Source of the DNA: Wenyingzhuangia marina | Lineage (GTDB): Bacteria > Bacteroidota > Bacteroidia > Flavobacteriales > Flavobacteriaceae | Direction of reading: 5' to 3' | DNA: 64,000 nucleotides | Assembly (NCBI RefSeq): GCF_900130035.1 | Contig: NZ_FQXQ01000002.1 | Location: 1-64,000, forward strand | Shown: positions 39,453 through 48,986 of the stretch, one piece after another | How positions within the stretch are numbered: position 1 is the first letter of the stretch | How the letters are laid out: every line of letters starts with the position of its first letter | Position numbers and translations under genes: made by a program | The notes under the pieces: generated by a model | What the model saw: the letters and a program-made list of their open reading frames with translations, nothing else | What the model was told of the DNA's origin: nothing | The model's database searches: none

Positions 39453-40472
39453 ATGCCAGAAGAAAGTATAGAAAATATAGATTTTGAGACATTAAATAAA
39501 ACAGCAATTTCTAAGCCCCTTGTGACCCACATGTATACAGCAGACCCCTCTGCACATGTGTTTAATGGTAAAATATATATTTATCCATCACATGATATAG
39601 ATGCTGGAATTCCATTTAATGATAATGGAGAGCATTTTGGTATGGAGGATTATCATGTAATTTCAATGGATGATATTAACTCTGAGGCAGTTGATAATGG
39701 TTTAGCTCTTCATGTGAATGAAGTACCATGGGCAGAAAAACAAATGTGGGCACCTGATGCCGCATACAAAGATGGAAAGTATTACTTAATCTTTCCTGCT
39801 AAAAATAAAGAAGGAATTTTTCAAATAGGAGTAGCTACTAGTACCTCTCCAACTGGTCCTTTTTTAGCGGAACCTGAACCTATAAAAGGAAGTTATAGTA
39901 TAGATCCTGCTGTGTTTAAAGATAATGATGATTCGTATTATTGTTATTTTGGAGGGATTTGGGGAGGACAATTACAGAATTATAGAAATAATAACTATTC
40001 TTCAAATTACGATTTACCTAAATCAAACGAACCTGCGCTAGGACCTATTGTGGCTAAAATGTCTGAAGATATGTTACAGTTTGCAGAAGAGCCTATAGAA
40101 ATAAAGATTCTTGATGAAAATGGAGATCCATTGTTGGAAGGAGATAATAATAGACGTTATTTTGAAGGTCCTTGGATGCATAAATATAAAGGGAAATATT
40201 ATTTTTCTTATTCAACAGGAGACACACATTTGATTTGTTATGCAATAGGAGATAGTCCATATGGGCCTTTTACTTATAAAGGTGTTATTTTGAATCCAGT
40301 AGTAGGGTGGACTACGCATCATTCTATTTGTGAAATAAATAACAAATGGTATTTATTTTATCACGATTCAAGCTTGTCTAAAGGAGTAACACATTTACGT
40401 TCTATTAAGGTTGCAGAGATCACTTATAATGATGATGGAACTATAAATACTTTAGACCCTTATTTGATTTAA
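39453..40472 (+). CDS. Cytoplasmic GH43 beta-xylosidase/arabinofuranosidase (GH43_1-like)
   Basis: The protein has 339 residues. Its N-terminus (MPEESIENIDFETL) has no signal peptide, unlike every other glycosidase here, so it is probably cytoplasmic. Motifs are MYTADPSAHVFNGKIYIYPS (base Asp near 30), YSIDPAVFKDND (Asp near 152) and RYFEGPWMHKYKGKYYFSYS (acid Glu near 239). The wording matches GH43_1-like enzymes. It would cleave xylobiose or arabinoxylo-oligosaccharides delivered by the adjacent symporter. It is the last gene of unit 5 and is followed by a very strong terminator. Confidence 0.88.
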   Translation: MPEESIENIDFETLNKTAISKPLVTHMYTADPSAHVFNGKIYIYPSHDIDAGIPFNDNGEHFGMEDYHVISMDDINSEAVDNGLALHVNEVPWAEKQMWAPDAAYKDGKYYLIFPAKNKEGIFQIGVATSTSPTGPFLAEPEPIKGSYSIDPAVFKDNDDSYYCYFGGIWGGQLQNYRNNNYSSNYDLPKSNEPALGPIVAKMSEDMLQFAEEPIEIKILDENGDPLLEGDNNRRYFEGPWMHKYKGKYYFSYSTGDTHLICYAIGDSPYGPFTYKGVILNPVVGWTTHHSICEINNKWYLFYHDSSLSKGVTHLRSIKVAEITYNDDGTINTLDPYLI

Positions 40473-40490
40473 GTAATTAAATTTAATGTT

Positions 40491-40534
40491 ATTAATAAAA
40501 AAGCCATGGAAATCTCCATGGCTTTTTTATTAAT
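40491..40534 (+). terminator. Intrinsic terminator after unit 5
   Basis: A perfect 20-base stem (40491-40510 with 40515-40534) encloses an AATC loop. The 3' arm contains the T-run. The A-rich 5' arm makes it potentially active in both directions. Confidence 0.92.
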
Positions 40535-40619
40535 CTGTTTTTTAAGTAGTTCTTTATTTAAACAAACTTTGTTTTTGTGATAATGTATATTTTTAGTTTT
40601 TTTTTAATAAAAAACTAAA

Positions 40620-40631
40620 ACAATCGGTTGT
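40620..40631 (+). promoter_or_regulatory. Putative LacI-family operator 1, SusCD operon
   Basis: Exact ACAATCGGTTGT; the palindrome extends to TAAAACAATCGGTTGTTTTA (40616-40635). It overlaps the predicted -33 TTG at 40628-40630. Confidence 0.7.
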
Positions 40632-40657
40632 TTTATTGAATTTAATTAATATATTTG
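40628..40657 (+). promoter_or_regulatory. Predicted promoter of the SusCD operon
   Basis: TTG at 40628-40630 and TATATTTG at 40650-40657 are separated by 19 bases. This is exactly the arrangement at the unit 1 promoter, including the operator overlap. The implied leader to the SusC start is about 310 bases. Confidence 0.62.
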
Positions 40658-40746
40658 ATGTAAATTAGTAAGTGTGGCAATTACACATATAATTGATTAG
40701 GAATTGACAACCTAAGTTAAACTATTAATTTTTTCAATCAATAAGA

Positions 40747-40758
40747 ACAATCGGTTGT
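40747..40758 (+). promoter_or_regulatory. Putative LacI-family operator 2, SusCD operon
   Basis: A second exact ACAATCGGTTGT, 127 bases downstream of the first and inside the transcribed leader. Two sites at this distance could support a DNA loop or a roadblock. Confidence 0.65.
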
Positions 40759-40973
40759 TTGTGGGGGGATTACAATACTAATTCTAAATTAAACTATAAC
40801 TTAAATAATAAACAAACTAAGCCTATGATTCAATCGTCATTTTTTGAGAAACACATTTGTCTGTGTGGTATTTTTTTTATGATAAAAAATATAAAACCAT
40901 GAAAAGTTACTGTAAATAGATTGTAAAACTTAATAAGAATTAAGTAGTGAAAAAATCAAAACAAAATAATAAT

Positions 40974-43900
40974 ATGAAAATAAAATTATTTAAAACCCTC
41001 TATTATCATAGGGTATTTTTAATGGGGTTAATACTTCATTTTGTGCTTACTAATGAGATATATGCTGCCGATATACCTGAAGGAGTACAATTAAATAATC
41101 AGGTCAGTCAGCTTACAATTACAGGAAAAGTAATTTCTGCTGCTGATAAAATGGGGATTCCAGGAGTTACTATTATGGTTAAAGGAGAGGAAAATATCTT
41201 TACGATAACCGATTTTGAAGGTGACTATACAATTAAAGTTCCGTCTTCTAAATCAGTTTTACTCTTTAATTATATGGGGTATGAAACAGTAGTAAAGAAA
41301 GTAGGACAGTCAAAACAAATTAACGTAACGATGACTCAATCTAGTAGTGCTCTAGATGAAGTTGTTATTATTGGTTATGGTAAACAAAAACAAGCAAGTG
41401 TTGTTGCTGCAATAGCTTCAGTTAAAGGAGAAACTTTAGAAACAGCAGGTGGTGTTTCTAGTTTAGGAGCTGCCTTAACAGGGAGTTTACCAGGGGTAAT
41501 AACTACTGCTAGTACAGGGATGCCTGGAGAAGAAGATCCTAGGATTTTAATTAGAGGAAGTAGTACTTGGAATAATTCCTCACCATTGATATTAGTCGAT
41601 GGTATAGAAAGAGACATGAGTAGTGTTGATATTGGTTCTGTAGAATCTGTTACGGTATTAAAAGATGCTTCAGCAACGGCTGTTTATGGTTCAAGAGGAG
41701 GTAATGGAGTAATTCTTATTACTACAAAAAGAGGTAAAATAGGTAAGGCACAAATTAGAGCTAGGGTAAATTCAACAATTAAATACCCTTCAAAACTACC
41801 AGGAAAATATGATGCATATGATGGTTTACTAGTAAAAAATCAGGCAATTGAAAATGAGTTAGGAATTAGTCCAGAGAGTTGGAGTGATTATTTACCTCAA
41901 GCAATTATTGATAAATATAGAAACCCAGCTAATTTGGAGGAAGCTGAGAGATATCCAAATGTGGATTGGGCAGAGACATTATTTAAAAATCAAGTAATGT
42001 CTTACAATGCAAACTTAAATGTAAATGGAGGGACAGAGTTTGTTCAATATTTTGCTAGTGCTGATTTTTTAAGAGAAGGTGATTTATTTAAACATTATGA
42101 TAACGGACGTGGTTATGATCCTGGTTATGGGTATAATCGTTTAAATGTTAGGTCTAATTTAGATTTTAAACTAACACCTACTACAAAACTTAAAGTAAGT
42201 TTAGCTGGTTCACATGGAACCAAAAAAAGTCCTTGGGGACAAAATGGAGGGGAGTATACTATGTGGGATGCTGCCTATTCTACAGCACCAGATGTGTTTT
42301 TGCCAAGATATGCAGATGGTTCTTGGGGGTATTTTGCTCCAAATGAAGGGAAAGCTTCAAATTCAGTTAGAAATCTTGCAATTAGTGGTATTCAATATAA
42401 GACCACAACAAAAGTACAGACAGATTTTACATTAGATCAAGATTTAGATAAAATAGTAAAAGGGCTTAAGTTTTCAGGAAAAATAGCCTTGGATAATGTT
42501 TATGTTGAAGCAGATAGAGGAGTTAACGATTTGTATAATGATATTCAGGAAAAATGGGTTGATCCAGATAGTGGATTGATTACTTATAAAAAATCTTACG
42601 ATGCAAACAATAGATTTGATTTTCAAGAAGGTGTAAAGTGGTCTGCAACAGGAGGGAATGTAGAAGATTGGTCAACACAACGTAGACTTTTTTATCAACT
42701 ACAATTAAATTATAATGTAGATATAGAAGAACATAATATTACGGCTATGGGACTTTTTAACCGTAATAAATTTGCTCAAGGAAGTGAAATCCCCCAACCA
42801 AGAGAAGATTGGGTGTTTAGAACAACTTATAGTTATGCAGATAAATATTTATTAGATTATAACGGAGCTTATAATGGATCTGAAAAATTTGGACCGGGTT
42901 ATCGTTTTGCCTTTTTCTCTTCAGGAGGTTTGGGTTGGGTAATTTCTAAAGAAGATTTTATGAAATCGGTAAAATTTGTAGATTTCCTGAAATTGAGAGG
43001 TTCTTATGGACAAATAGGAGATGATGGTGTAAATGGAAGATTTCTTTATCGTTCTCAATTTTCTTATGGTGGAGCCGCCAGATTGGGAATGAACGGTGAA
43101 GCTGCAGCCCAAAGTCCATATACTTGGTATAATGAATCATCAGTAGGTAATCCAAATGTACAATGGGAACAGGTAGAAAAAACCAATATTGGTTTGGATT
43201 ATAAATTATTTGATGGTTTTATATCTGGTAAGTTTGATTATTTTAAAGATGTACGTAGTGATATCTTACTTGTTGGAGATCGTAGAGCCATTCCTCCATA
43301 TTTTGGAACGGAGGCTCCTGTAGCAAACTTAGGAAAGGTACAGAATCAAGGTTATGAGTTAGAAATAAAATTGAACCATACTTTTAATAATGGTTTAAAT
43401 TTATGGTCAAACATAAATATAACGCATGCAAAGAATAAAATTATTTTTGCTGATGATCCTAAGTTGTTACCAGAATACCAAAAACAAGAAAATAAACAAA
43501 TAGGTCAAGCATATTCATATGTTTCAAATGGTAATTATAATACTTGGGATGAGGTATATTCAAGTACAATACATAATACAAATGATAATCAAAAATTACC
43601 AGGTAATTATTTTATATTAGATTACAATGCTGATGGAATCATAGATACGTATGACAATATACCTTATGGATTTACAGGAAACCCACAAAATACTTATAAT
43701 ACAACTGCTGGTTTTATATGGAAAGGTTTAAGTGGATATGTGCAATTTTACGGTGTAAATAACGCATCTCGTCAGGTAGTACTACAAAGTTTATCTTCTC
43801 AAAATCATGTTGTTTATGATCAGGGGTCTTATTGGTCAAAAGAAGATTACAATGGAGAGTCACCAATCCCTCGATGGAAATCAACACCAAGTAGTTATAA

Positions 43901-44162
43901 CAATGCGAATCGTTTCTTTTATGATGGATCGTACTTACGTTTAAAGAATGCTGAAATAGCTTATACTTTTGATGCAAACTCTAAATGGGTACAAAAAATG
44001 GGGATTCAAAACCTTAAGTTTTTCATCAATGGAAATAACTTATACCTATGGTCTAAGATGCCAGACGATAGAGAGTCTAATTTTGCAGGAACTGGTTGGG
44101 CTTCCCAAGGAGCTTATCCTACAGTAAGAAGAGTGAATTTAGGAATTAATGTTACATTTTAA
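40974..44162 (+). CDS. SusC-like TonB-dependent transporter 1
   Basis: The start is placed at the ATG at 40974, which gives a signal peptide ending near IYA; an in-frame GTG at 40947 adds nine unlikely residues. The protein has 1062 residues. A carboxypeptidase-D-like regulatory domain (about 35-110; ITGKVISAADKMGIPGVTIM) precedes the plug (LDEVVIIGYGKQKQASVVAA; DASATAVYGSRGGNGVILIT) and the 22-strand barrel, ending in a C-terminal Phe (GINVTF). It forms the outer-membrane channel for xylan oligosaccharides with the SusD protein encoded 12 bases downstream. It is the first gene of unit 6. Confidence 0.93.
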   Translation: MKIKLFKTLYYHRVFLMGLILHFVLTNEIYAADIPEGVQLNNQVSQLTITGKVISAADKMGIPGVTIMVKGEENIFTITDFEGDYTIKVPSSKSVLLFNYMGYETVVKKVGQSKQINVTMTQSSSALDEVVIIGYGKQKQASVVAAIASVKGETLETAGGVSSLGAALTGSLPGVITTASTGMPGEEDPRILIRGSSTWNNSSPLILVDGIERDMSSVDIGSVESVTVLKDASATAVYGSRGGNGVILITTKRGKIGKAQIRARVNSTIKYPSKLPGKYDAYDGLLVKNQAIENELGISPESWSDYLPQAIIDKYRNPANLEEAERYPNVDWAETLFKNQVMSYNANLNVNGGTEFVQYFASADFLREGDLFKHYDNGRGYDPGYGYNRLNVRSNLDFKLTPTTKLKVSLAGSHGTKKSPWGQNGGEYTMWDAAYSTAPDVFLPRYADGSWGYFAPNEGKASNSVRNLAISGIQYKTTTKVQTDFTLDQDLDKIVKGLKFSGKIALDNVYVEADRGVNDLYNDIQEKWVDPDSGLITYKKSYDANNRFDFQEGVKWSATGGNVEDWSTQRRLFYQLQLNYNVDIEEHNITAMGLFNRNKFAQGSEIPQPREDWVFRTTYSYADKYLLDYNGAYNGSEKFGPGYRFAFFSSGGLGWVISKEDFMKSVKFVDFLKLRGSYGQIGDDGVNGRFLYRSQFSYGGAARLGMNGEAAAQSPYTWYNESSVGNPNVQWEQVEKTNIGLDYKLFDGFISGKFDYFKDVRSDILLVGDRRAIPPYFGTEAPVANLGKVQNQGYELEIKLNHTFNNGLNLWSNINITHAKNKIIFADDPKLLPEYQKQENKQIGQAYSYVSNGNYNTWDEVYSSTIHNTNDNQKLPGNYFILDYNADGIIDTYDNIPYGFTGNPQNTYNTTAGFIWKGLSGYVQFYGVNNASRQVVLQSLSSQNHVVYDQGSYWSKEDYNGESPIPRWKSTPSSYNNANRFFYDGSYLRLKNAEIAYTFDANSKWVQKMGIQNLKFFINGNNLYLWSKMPDDRESNFAGTGWASQGAYPTVRRVNLGINVTF

Positions 44163-44174
44163 GCACTAAATAAT

Positions 44175-46064
44175 ATGAAAAAATATATAAAATCAATATT
44201 TAAATATAGTCTCTTAGCGTGTATGTTTCTTTCAGGAGCTGCATGTGAAGATTATTTGAACGTAGCTGAGGATGATGCGATATCAAAAGAAGAGGCTTTT
44301 AAAAACTTTACTAATTTTCAAGGTTTTACGGAAGAGTTGTATCATTGTATACCAGATTTCACCAATAGATATTGGACGAATTCTTGGAACTGGGGTGAAG
44401 ATGAGATTCAATCAACAGCTCGTGATTTTCACTTTGGTGTAAAAATAGACAACGGAAATTTTTGGGGATGGCAGTCTGAACATGATGGATGGGGAGCTGG
44501 TTGGATGAATAAATCCAATGCTTCTAGAAACGATGATAGGATGTCTAAAGATTTATGGAAGAATGGATGGTATGGTATCCGTAAGGCCAATATGGGCTTA
44601 GAAAATCTAGATAAATTAGTAGATGCTACCCAAGAAGAGAAAGATTTAATTAAAGGACAATTATTATTCTTTAGAGCTTGGTTCCATTTCCAGTTTATTC
44701 AATATTTTGGAGGATTGCCATATATTGATATGGTTCCACCTGGAGATGAAGTGTTAAGCTACCCTAGACTAAGTTATCAAGAATGTGCTGAAAAAGCAGG
44801 GGCAGATTTTAGAGCAGCTGCTGATTTGTTACCGACACATTGGGATAATTCAACTGCAGGAAAAAGAACTTTAGGTAAAAATGATTTGCGTATTAATAAA
44901 ATCATGGCCTTAGGATATTTAGGAAAGAATTATTTATGGGCAGGAAGTCCTTTAATGAATAAAGAATCTACAGGAAATAGTAGTTATAATGCAGATTTTT
45001 GTAGAAGAGCAGCAGAGGCTTTTGGAGAATTGTTAACGCTAACTGAGGGAGGACAAGCTCCATATTCATTATTACCTTTTTCAGAGTATAGTGACAATTT
45101 TTATACTACAGGACAAAACTGGCAAATGCCAGGGGGGACTGAAGCTATTTTTAGAGGACCATATTGGGGGGCTCATGGTTCAACTTATGGGACAGCAAAG
45201 CAATATCAACCAGCCCCTGTAATAGAAGATGGAGATGTTAAATTCTTACCAACAGCCAATTATGTTGATTATTATGGTATGGCAAATGGATTGCCAATTA
45301 ATGATATTACGCAACCAGATCCGGTATCAGGATACGATCCTGAATATCCTTGGAGAGGACGTGATCCAAGATTTTATAACGATATCGTATTTGATGGAGT
45401 AAAAACGGTACAGGGTTCTATGCCGGCTGATGTTGTTCAAAATCGTTATGCCAATTTATTTACTGGTGGTAGCTATAGAGGTATAAGTACTGGTAGTCGT
45501 ACAGGATATTTACTGTATAAATTTATTCCTATTACAGCTAACAGGTATGATCAAGGACATGCTTGGGGTTCAAATTTAAATATACACTTACCGTGGATGA
45601 GATTATCTGATGTTTATATTATGTATGCAGAAGCTGCGGCTCAAGCTTATGGTTCTGCATCAGGTAAAGCAACAACATATAGTAAAACAGCTGTAGATGC
45701 TATTAATATAGTTAGAGACAGAGCGGGAGTAGGACATGTAGATGGTCAGTTTTTAGGGTCTTTAGATGATTTTATGGGAGAAGTAAGACGTGAACGAGCG
45801 GTAGAATTGGCTTTTGAAAAACACAGATTTAATGATCTTCGTCGTTGGTTGTTATTAATAGAAAGTCCTTATACACTTAAGAAGTCAATTGAATTTGATC
45901 GTACAGGTGCTTTTGATACAAGTGATCCAACAAATAATAAGGTCGTTAATATTCGTGAAGAAGTTATTTTAGAACGTAAGTTTACGGAGAAACACTACTG
46001 GTTACCTTTAAAAAATGCTGATGTAAACATGTATTTAGAGTTTCCACAAAATCCAGGTTGGTAG
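44175..46064 (+). CDS. SusD-like glycan-binding lipoprotein 1
   Basis: The protein has 629 residues with a lipoprotein signal (LSGAAC, Cys near 24). The SusD/RagB fold is shown by KGQLLFFRAWFHFQFIQYFG in the TPR-like region, RLSDVYIMYAEAAAQAYG and the C-terminal RRERAVELAFEKHRFNDLRR. It is the surface lid of the transporter encoded upstream and captures oligosaccharides. It is longer than the typical 500-550 residues, which suggests larger loops and perhaps a branched ligand. Confidence 0.92.
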   Translation: MKKYIKSIFKYSLLACMFLSGAACEDYLNVAEDDAISKEEAFKNFTNFQGFTEELYHCIPDFTNRYWTNSWNWGEDEIQSTARDFHFGVKIDNGNFWGWQSEHDGWGAGWMNKSNASRNDDRMSKDLWKNGWYGIRKANMGLENLDKLVDATQEEKDLIKGQLLFFRAWFHFQFIQYFGGLPYIDMVPPGDEVLSYPRLSYQECAEKAGADFRAAADLLPTHWDNSTAGKRTLGKNDLRINKIMALGYLGKNYLWAGSPLMNKESTGNSSYNADFCRRAAEAFGELLTLTEGGQAPYSLLPFSEYSDNFYTTGQNWQMPGGTEAIFRGPYWGAHGSTYGTAKQYQPAPVIEDGDVKFLPTANYVDYYGMANGLPINDITQPDPVSGYDPEYPWRGRDPRFYNDIVFDGVKTVQGSMPADVVQNRYANLFTGGSYRGISTGSRTGYLLYKFIPITANRYDQGHAWGSNLNIHLPWMRLSDVYIMYAEAAAQAYGSASGKATTYSKTAVDAINIVRDRAGVGHVDGQFLGSLDDFMGEVRRERAVELAFEKHRFNDLRRWLLLIESPYTLKKSIEFDRTGAFDTSDPTNNKVVNIREEVILERKFTEKHYWLPLKNADVNMYLEFPQNPGW

Positions 46065-46108
46065 TTTACATAGACAATAATAAAAATGATAATACAAATT
46101 AGAGAATA

Positions 46109-48955
46109 ATGAGATATATACAACTAAAATTAGTATTGTGTTTTGTAGTTATTGCTTCTTTCCCATTTAAATTAATAGCGCAAGAAAATAAGATAGATAG
46201 TTTAGCGGCTCAAATAAATAATGGTACTTCATTAGAAGTAGAAAAGAATCAATCAGTACAAATAGCATTTAGGAAAGTTCAAGAAAAAGACCTTTTAGGA
46301 GGTGTTTCATTTGTGAACTTGCCAGAAATTATGAATAAAAACTATACAACATATAGTTTAGATGGTTTACAAACCTATATAGGAGGTTTTAATGGAAGTA
46401 TATGGGGGAATGGTGGAGCTCTTGTACTGGTAGATGGTATACCAAGAAGTGCAACTAGTGTTCAAGCCATAGAAATTGAACAAATTAGTGTACTTAAAGG
46501 AGTTTCTGCTGTAGCACTTTACGGTAGTCGTGCAGCCAAAGGAGTTATTTATATTACCACCAAAAAAGGAAAAAATCAAAAACAACAGATTGATGTAAGG
46601 GTTAATACAGGGGTAAATACTATAAAAAGTACTCCTCAATATTTAGGTTCAGCAGAATATATGAACTATTATAATCAGGCAAGACAAAATGATGGATTAG
46701 GTGAATTGTATGACTATGAAACGATTTATAATCATGCTTCAGGAAACAATCCTTATAGATATCCAAATGTAGATTACTATTCTTCTGATTACTTGAGGGA
46801 TATTTCTACACAACAAGATGCAAACTTACAAATTTCTGGAGGTAACGATATTGCTAGATATTATACTAATGTGAGTTTTATGACCGCAGGAGATTTTATA
46901 GATTTTGGAGAAGCAAAAAATAATAGGACCCAACGTTTTAATGTTAGAGGAAATGTTGATATTGATATTACAAATAAAATATCTGCAACCATAGGAGCCA
47001 ATGCTATTTATTATAATGGAACAGGTGTGAATGCAAATTATTGGGGAGGAGCTGCTACGTTAAGACCTAATAGATTTGCTCCATTAATACCCATAAGTAT
47101 GATAGAAAGTGGAGATGTTAATTCATTAAATCAAGTACAAAATAGTACTAATATTATCGACGGGAAATATTTATTGGGTGGAACTCAACTTGATCAAACA
47201 AATCCATTTGCAGGTATTTATGCTGGAGGAAGTAATGATTATACAAGTCGTCAATTTCAATTTAATACTGCTATTAATGCAGACTTAAATGATTTACTCG
47301 AAGGTTTATCTTTCCGTACTATGTTTGGGGTTGATTATGAGTCTTCATATAACCAGGCTTACAATAATAATTATGCAACATACGAACCAAAATGGAATAA
47401 TTATGCAGGTTTTGATCAAATCTCTAGCTTAACAAAGTATGGTCAAGATGCTACTTCTGGAACACAAAACATAAGTAATAGTACTTATGGTCAAACAATC
47501 TCTTTTTCGGGACAGTTTGATTATATCAAGAGTTTTGAGGGGAATAACATATCAGCCTCTTTAATTGCATCTGCATTTCAACAATCCAGAGCAGAGGTAT
47601 ATCATAAAGTGAGTAATGGTAATTTAGGTTTACACTTAGGATATAATTATAAAAGTAAATATTATGCAGACTTTAATGGTGCTATTGTACATTCTGCTAA
47701 ACTTGCTGAAGGAAATAGAAATGCATTTTCTCCAACAGTTTCAGTAGGATGGAGATTAAGTGAAGAGAACTTCTTAAAAGATTCAGATATTATTGATAAT
47801 TTAAAATTATCAGTATCTGCGGGTATTTTAAATACTGATTTAGATATTTCTGATTATTATTTGTATGAAAGTATTTATACTCAGACTGATGGTGCTTGGT
47901 TCAGCTGGAGAGATGGATCTTTAAACAGATCAACTGATTCAAGAAGAGGTGAAAACTTGGATCTTACATTTGCTAAACGTGAAGAATTTAATGTAGGACT
48001 AGAAGCATCTTTCTTTAAGAATTTCATCAACTTTAATGGATCATTTTTCGCAAATAAAATGACAGGTAATGTAACTCAAGCAACAGTATTATATCCAAGT
48101 TATTTTACAACAGGATGGCCAAATTCATCTTTTATACCTAATATCAATTATAATGATGATAAGCGTATTGGTGCTGAATTTAACTTAAAGTTTAATAAAA
48201 AAATAGCAGAAGTTGATTGGTCATTAGGACTTACGGCTATGTACTATGATACTGAAGCTTCTAAACGTGCAGAGTCATTTGAGAATGAATATCAATATAG
48301 ACAAGGAAAACCATTAGATGGAATTTGGGGATTAAAGAGCGATGGTTTCTTTATGGATGCAAATGACATTGCTAGTTCTCCTTCTCAGACTTTTGGAGAA
48401 GTGTTTCCTGGAGATATCAAATACAAAGACCAGAATAATGATGGTGTTATTGATAATCAAGATCAAGTTTATCTTGGTAAAGGAGGATGGAGTGGTGCAC
48501 CACTTACATTTGGAGTTAATTTAACTACAAAATGGAAAGACTTAACTTTCTTTGCTTTAGCAACAGGTCAGTTTGGAGCAAATGCCATGAAGAATAGCTC
48601 TTATTTTTGGATAGATGGAGATGATAAATATTCAGTAATAGTAAGAGATAGTTGGACAGAGGAAACAAAAGAAACAGCTACATATCCTAGACTAACAACC
48701 TTAAATGGAGATAATAATTTTAGATCTTCAGATTTTTGGATGTATAGTACTAATAGAATAAACCTTTCTAAGGTTCAAGTTACTTATGATTTTCCAACAA
48801 GTATCTTAAAGAAAACATTTGTAAAAGAACTAGGGATTTACATGAGTGGTGCTAATCTATTAACCATATCTCCAGAACGTGAGACAATGGAATTAAATGT
48901 AGGAAGCTCTCCACAGACTAGATTTTATAATTTAGGAATCAAGGCTTTATTTTAA
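46109..48955 (+). CDS. SusC-like TonB-dependent transporter 2, no regulatory domain
   Basis: The protein has 948 residues with a signal peptide ending at KLIAQ. The plug appears early (about 55-160; LVLVDGIPRSATSVQAIEIE, LKGVSAVALYGSRAAKGVIY) and the barrel ends GIKALF. The carboxypeptidase-D-like regulatory domain and the usual DEVVVVGYG box, both present in SusC 1, are missing or unrecognisable, so it is about 110 residues shorter. It pairs with the SusD at 48987. A second, different SusCD pair in one operon suggests import of a distinct oligosaccharide class. Confidence 0.9.
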   Translation: MRYIQLKLVLCFVVIASFPFKLIAQENKIDSLAAQINNGTSLEVEKNQSVQIAFRKVQEKDLLGGVSFVNLPEIMNKNYTTYSLDGLQTYIGGFNGSIWGNGGALVLVDGIPRSATSVQAIEIEQISVLKGVSAVALYGSRAAKGVIYITTKKGKNQKQQIDVRVNTGVNTIKSTPQYLGSAEYMNYYNQARQNDGLGELYDYETIYNHASGNNPYRYPNVDYYSSDYLRDISTQQDANLQISGGNDIARYYTNVSFMTAGDFIDFGEAKNNRTQRFNVRGNVDIDITNKISATIGANAIYYNGTGVNANYWGGAATLRPNRFAPLIPISMIESGDVNSLNQVQNSTNIIDGKYLLGGTQLDQTNPFAGIYAGGSNDYTSRQFQFNTAINADLNDLLEGLSFRTMFGVDYESSYNQAYNNNYATYEPKWNNYAGFDQISSLTKYGQDATSGTQNISNSTYGQTISFSGQFDYIKSFEGNNISASLIASAFQQSRAEVYHKVSNGNLGLHLGYNYKSKYYADFNGAIVHSAKLAEGNRNAFSPTVSVGWRLSEENFLKDSDIIDNLKLSVSAGILNTDLDISDYYLYESIYTQTDGAWFSWRDGSLNRSTDSRRGENLDLTFAKREEFNVGLEASFFKNFINFNGSFFANKMTGNVTQATVLYPSYFTTGWPNSSFIPNINYNDDKRIGAEFNLKFNKKIAEVDWSLGLTAMYYDTEASKRAESFENEYQYRQGKPLDGIWGLKSDGFFMDANDIASSPSQTFGEVFPGDIKYKDQNNDGVIDNQDQVYLGKGGWSGAPLTFGVNLTTKWKDLTFFALATGQFGANAMKNSSYFWIDGDDKYSVIVRDSWTEETKETATYPRLTTLNGDNNFRSSDFWMYSTNRINLSKVQVTYDFPTSILKKTFVKELGIYMSGANLLTISPERETMELNVGSSPQTRFYNLGIKALF

Positions 48956-48986
48956 ATTTTTAACAATCATTAAATAACTAAATGAT

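Larger units (their letters stand above)
40473..40973. other. Intergenic control region before the SusCD operon
   Basis: This 501-base gap contains, in order, the unit 5 terminator (40491-40534), an operator overlapping a promoter (40620-40657), a second operator (40747-40758), and a long leader with a 25-codon ORF (40825-40902) of doubtful meaning. No RNA family was recognised. Confidence 0.7.

Noticed and set aside
40947-40973. GTG-initiated extension of SusC 1
   Set aside because: The ATG at 40974 begins a normal signal peptide; the extension is polar and Asn-rich.
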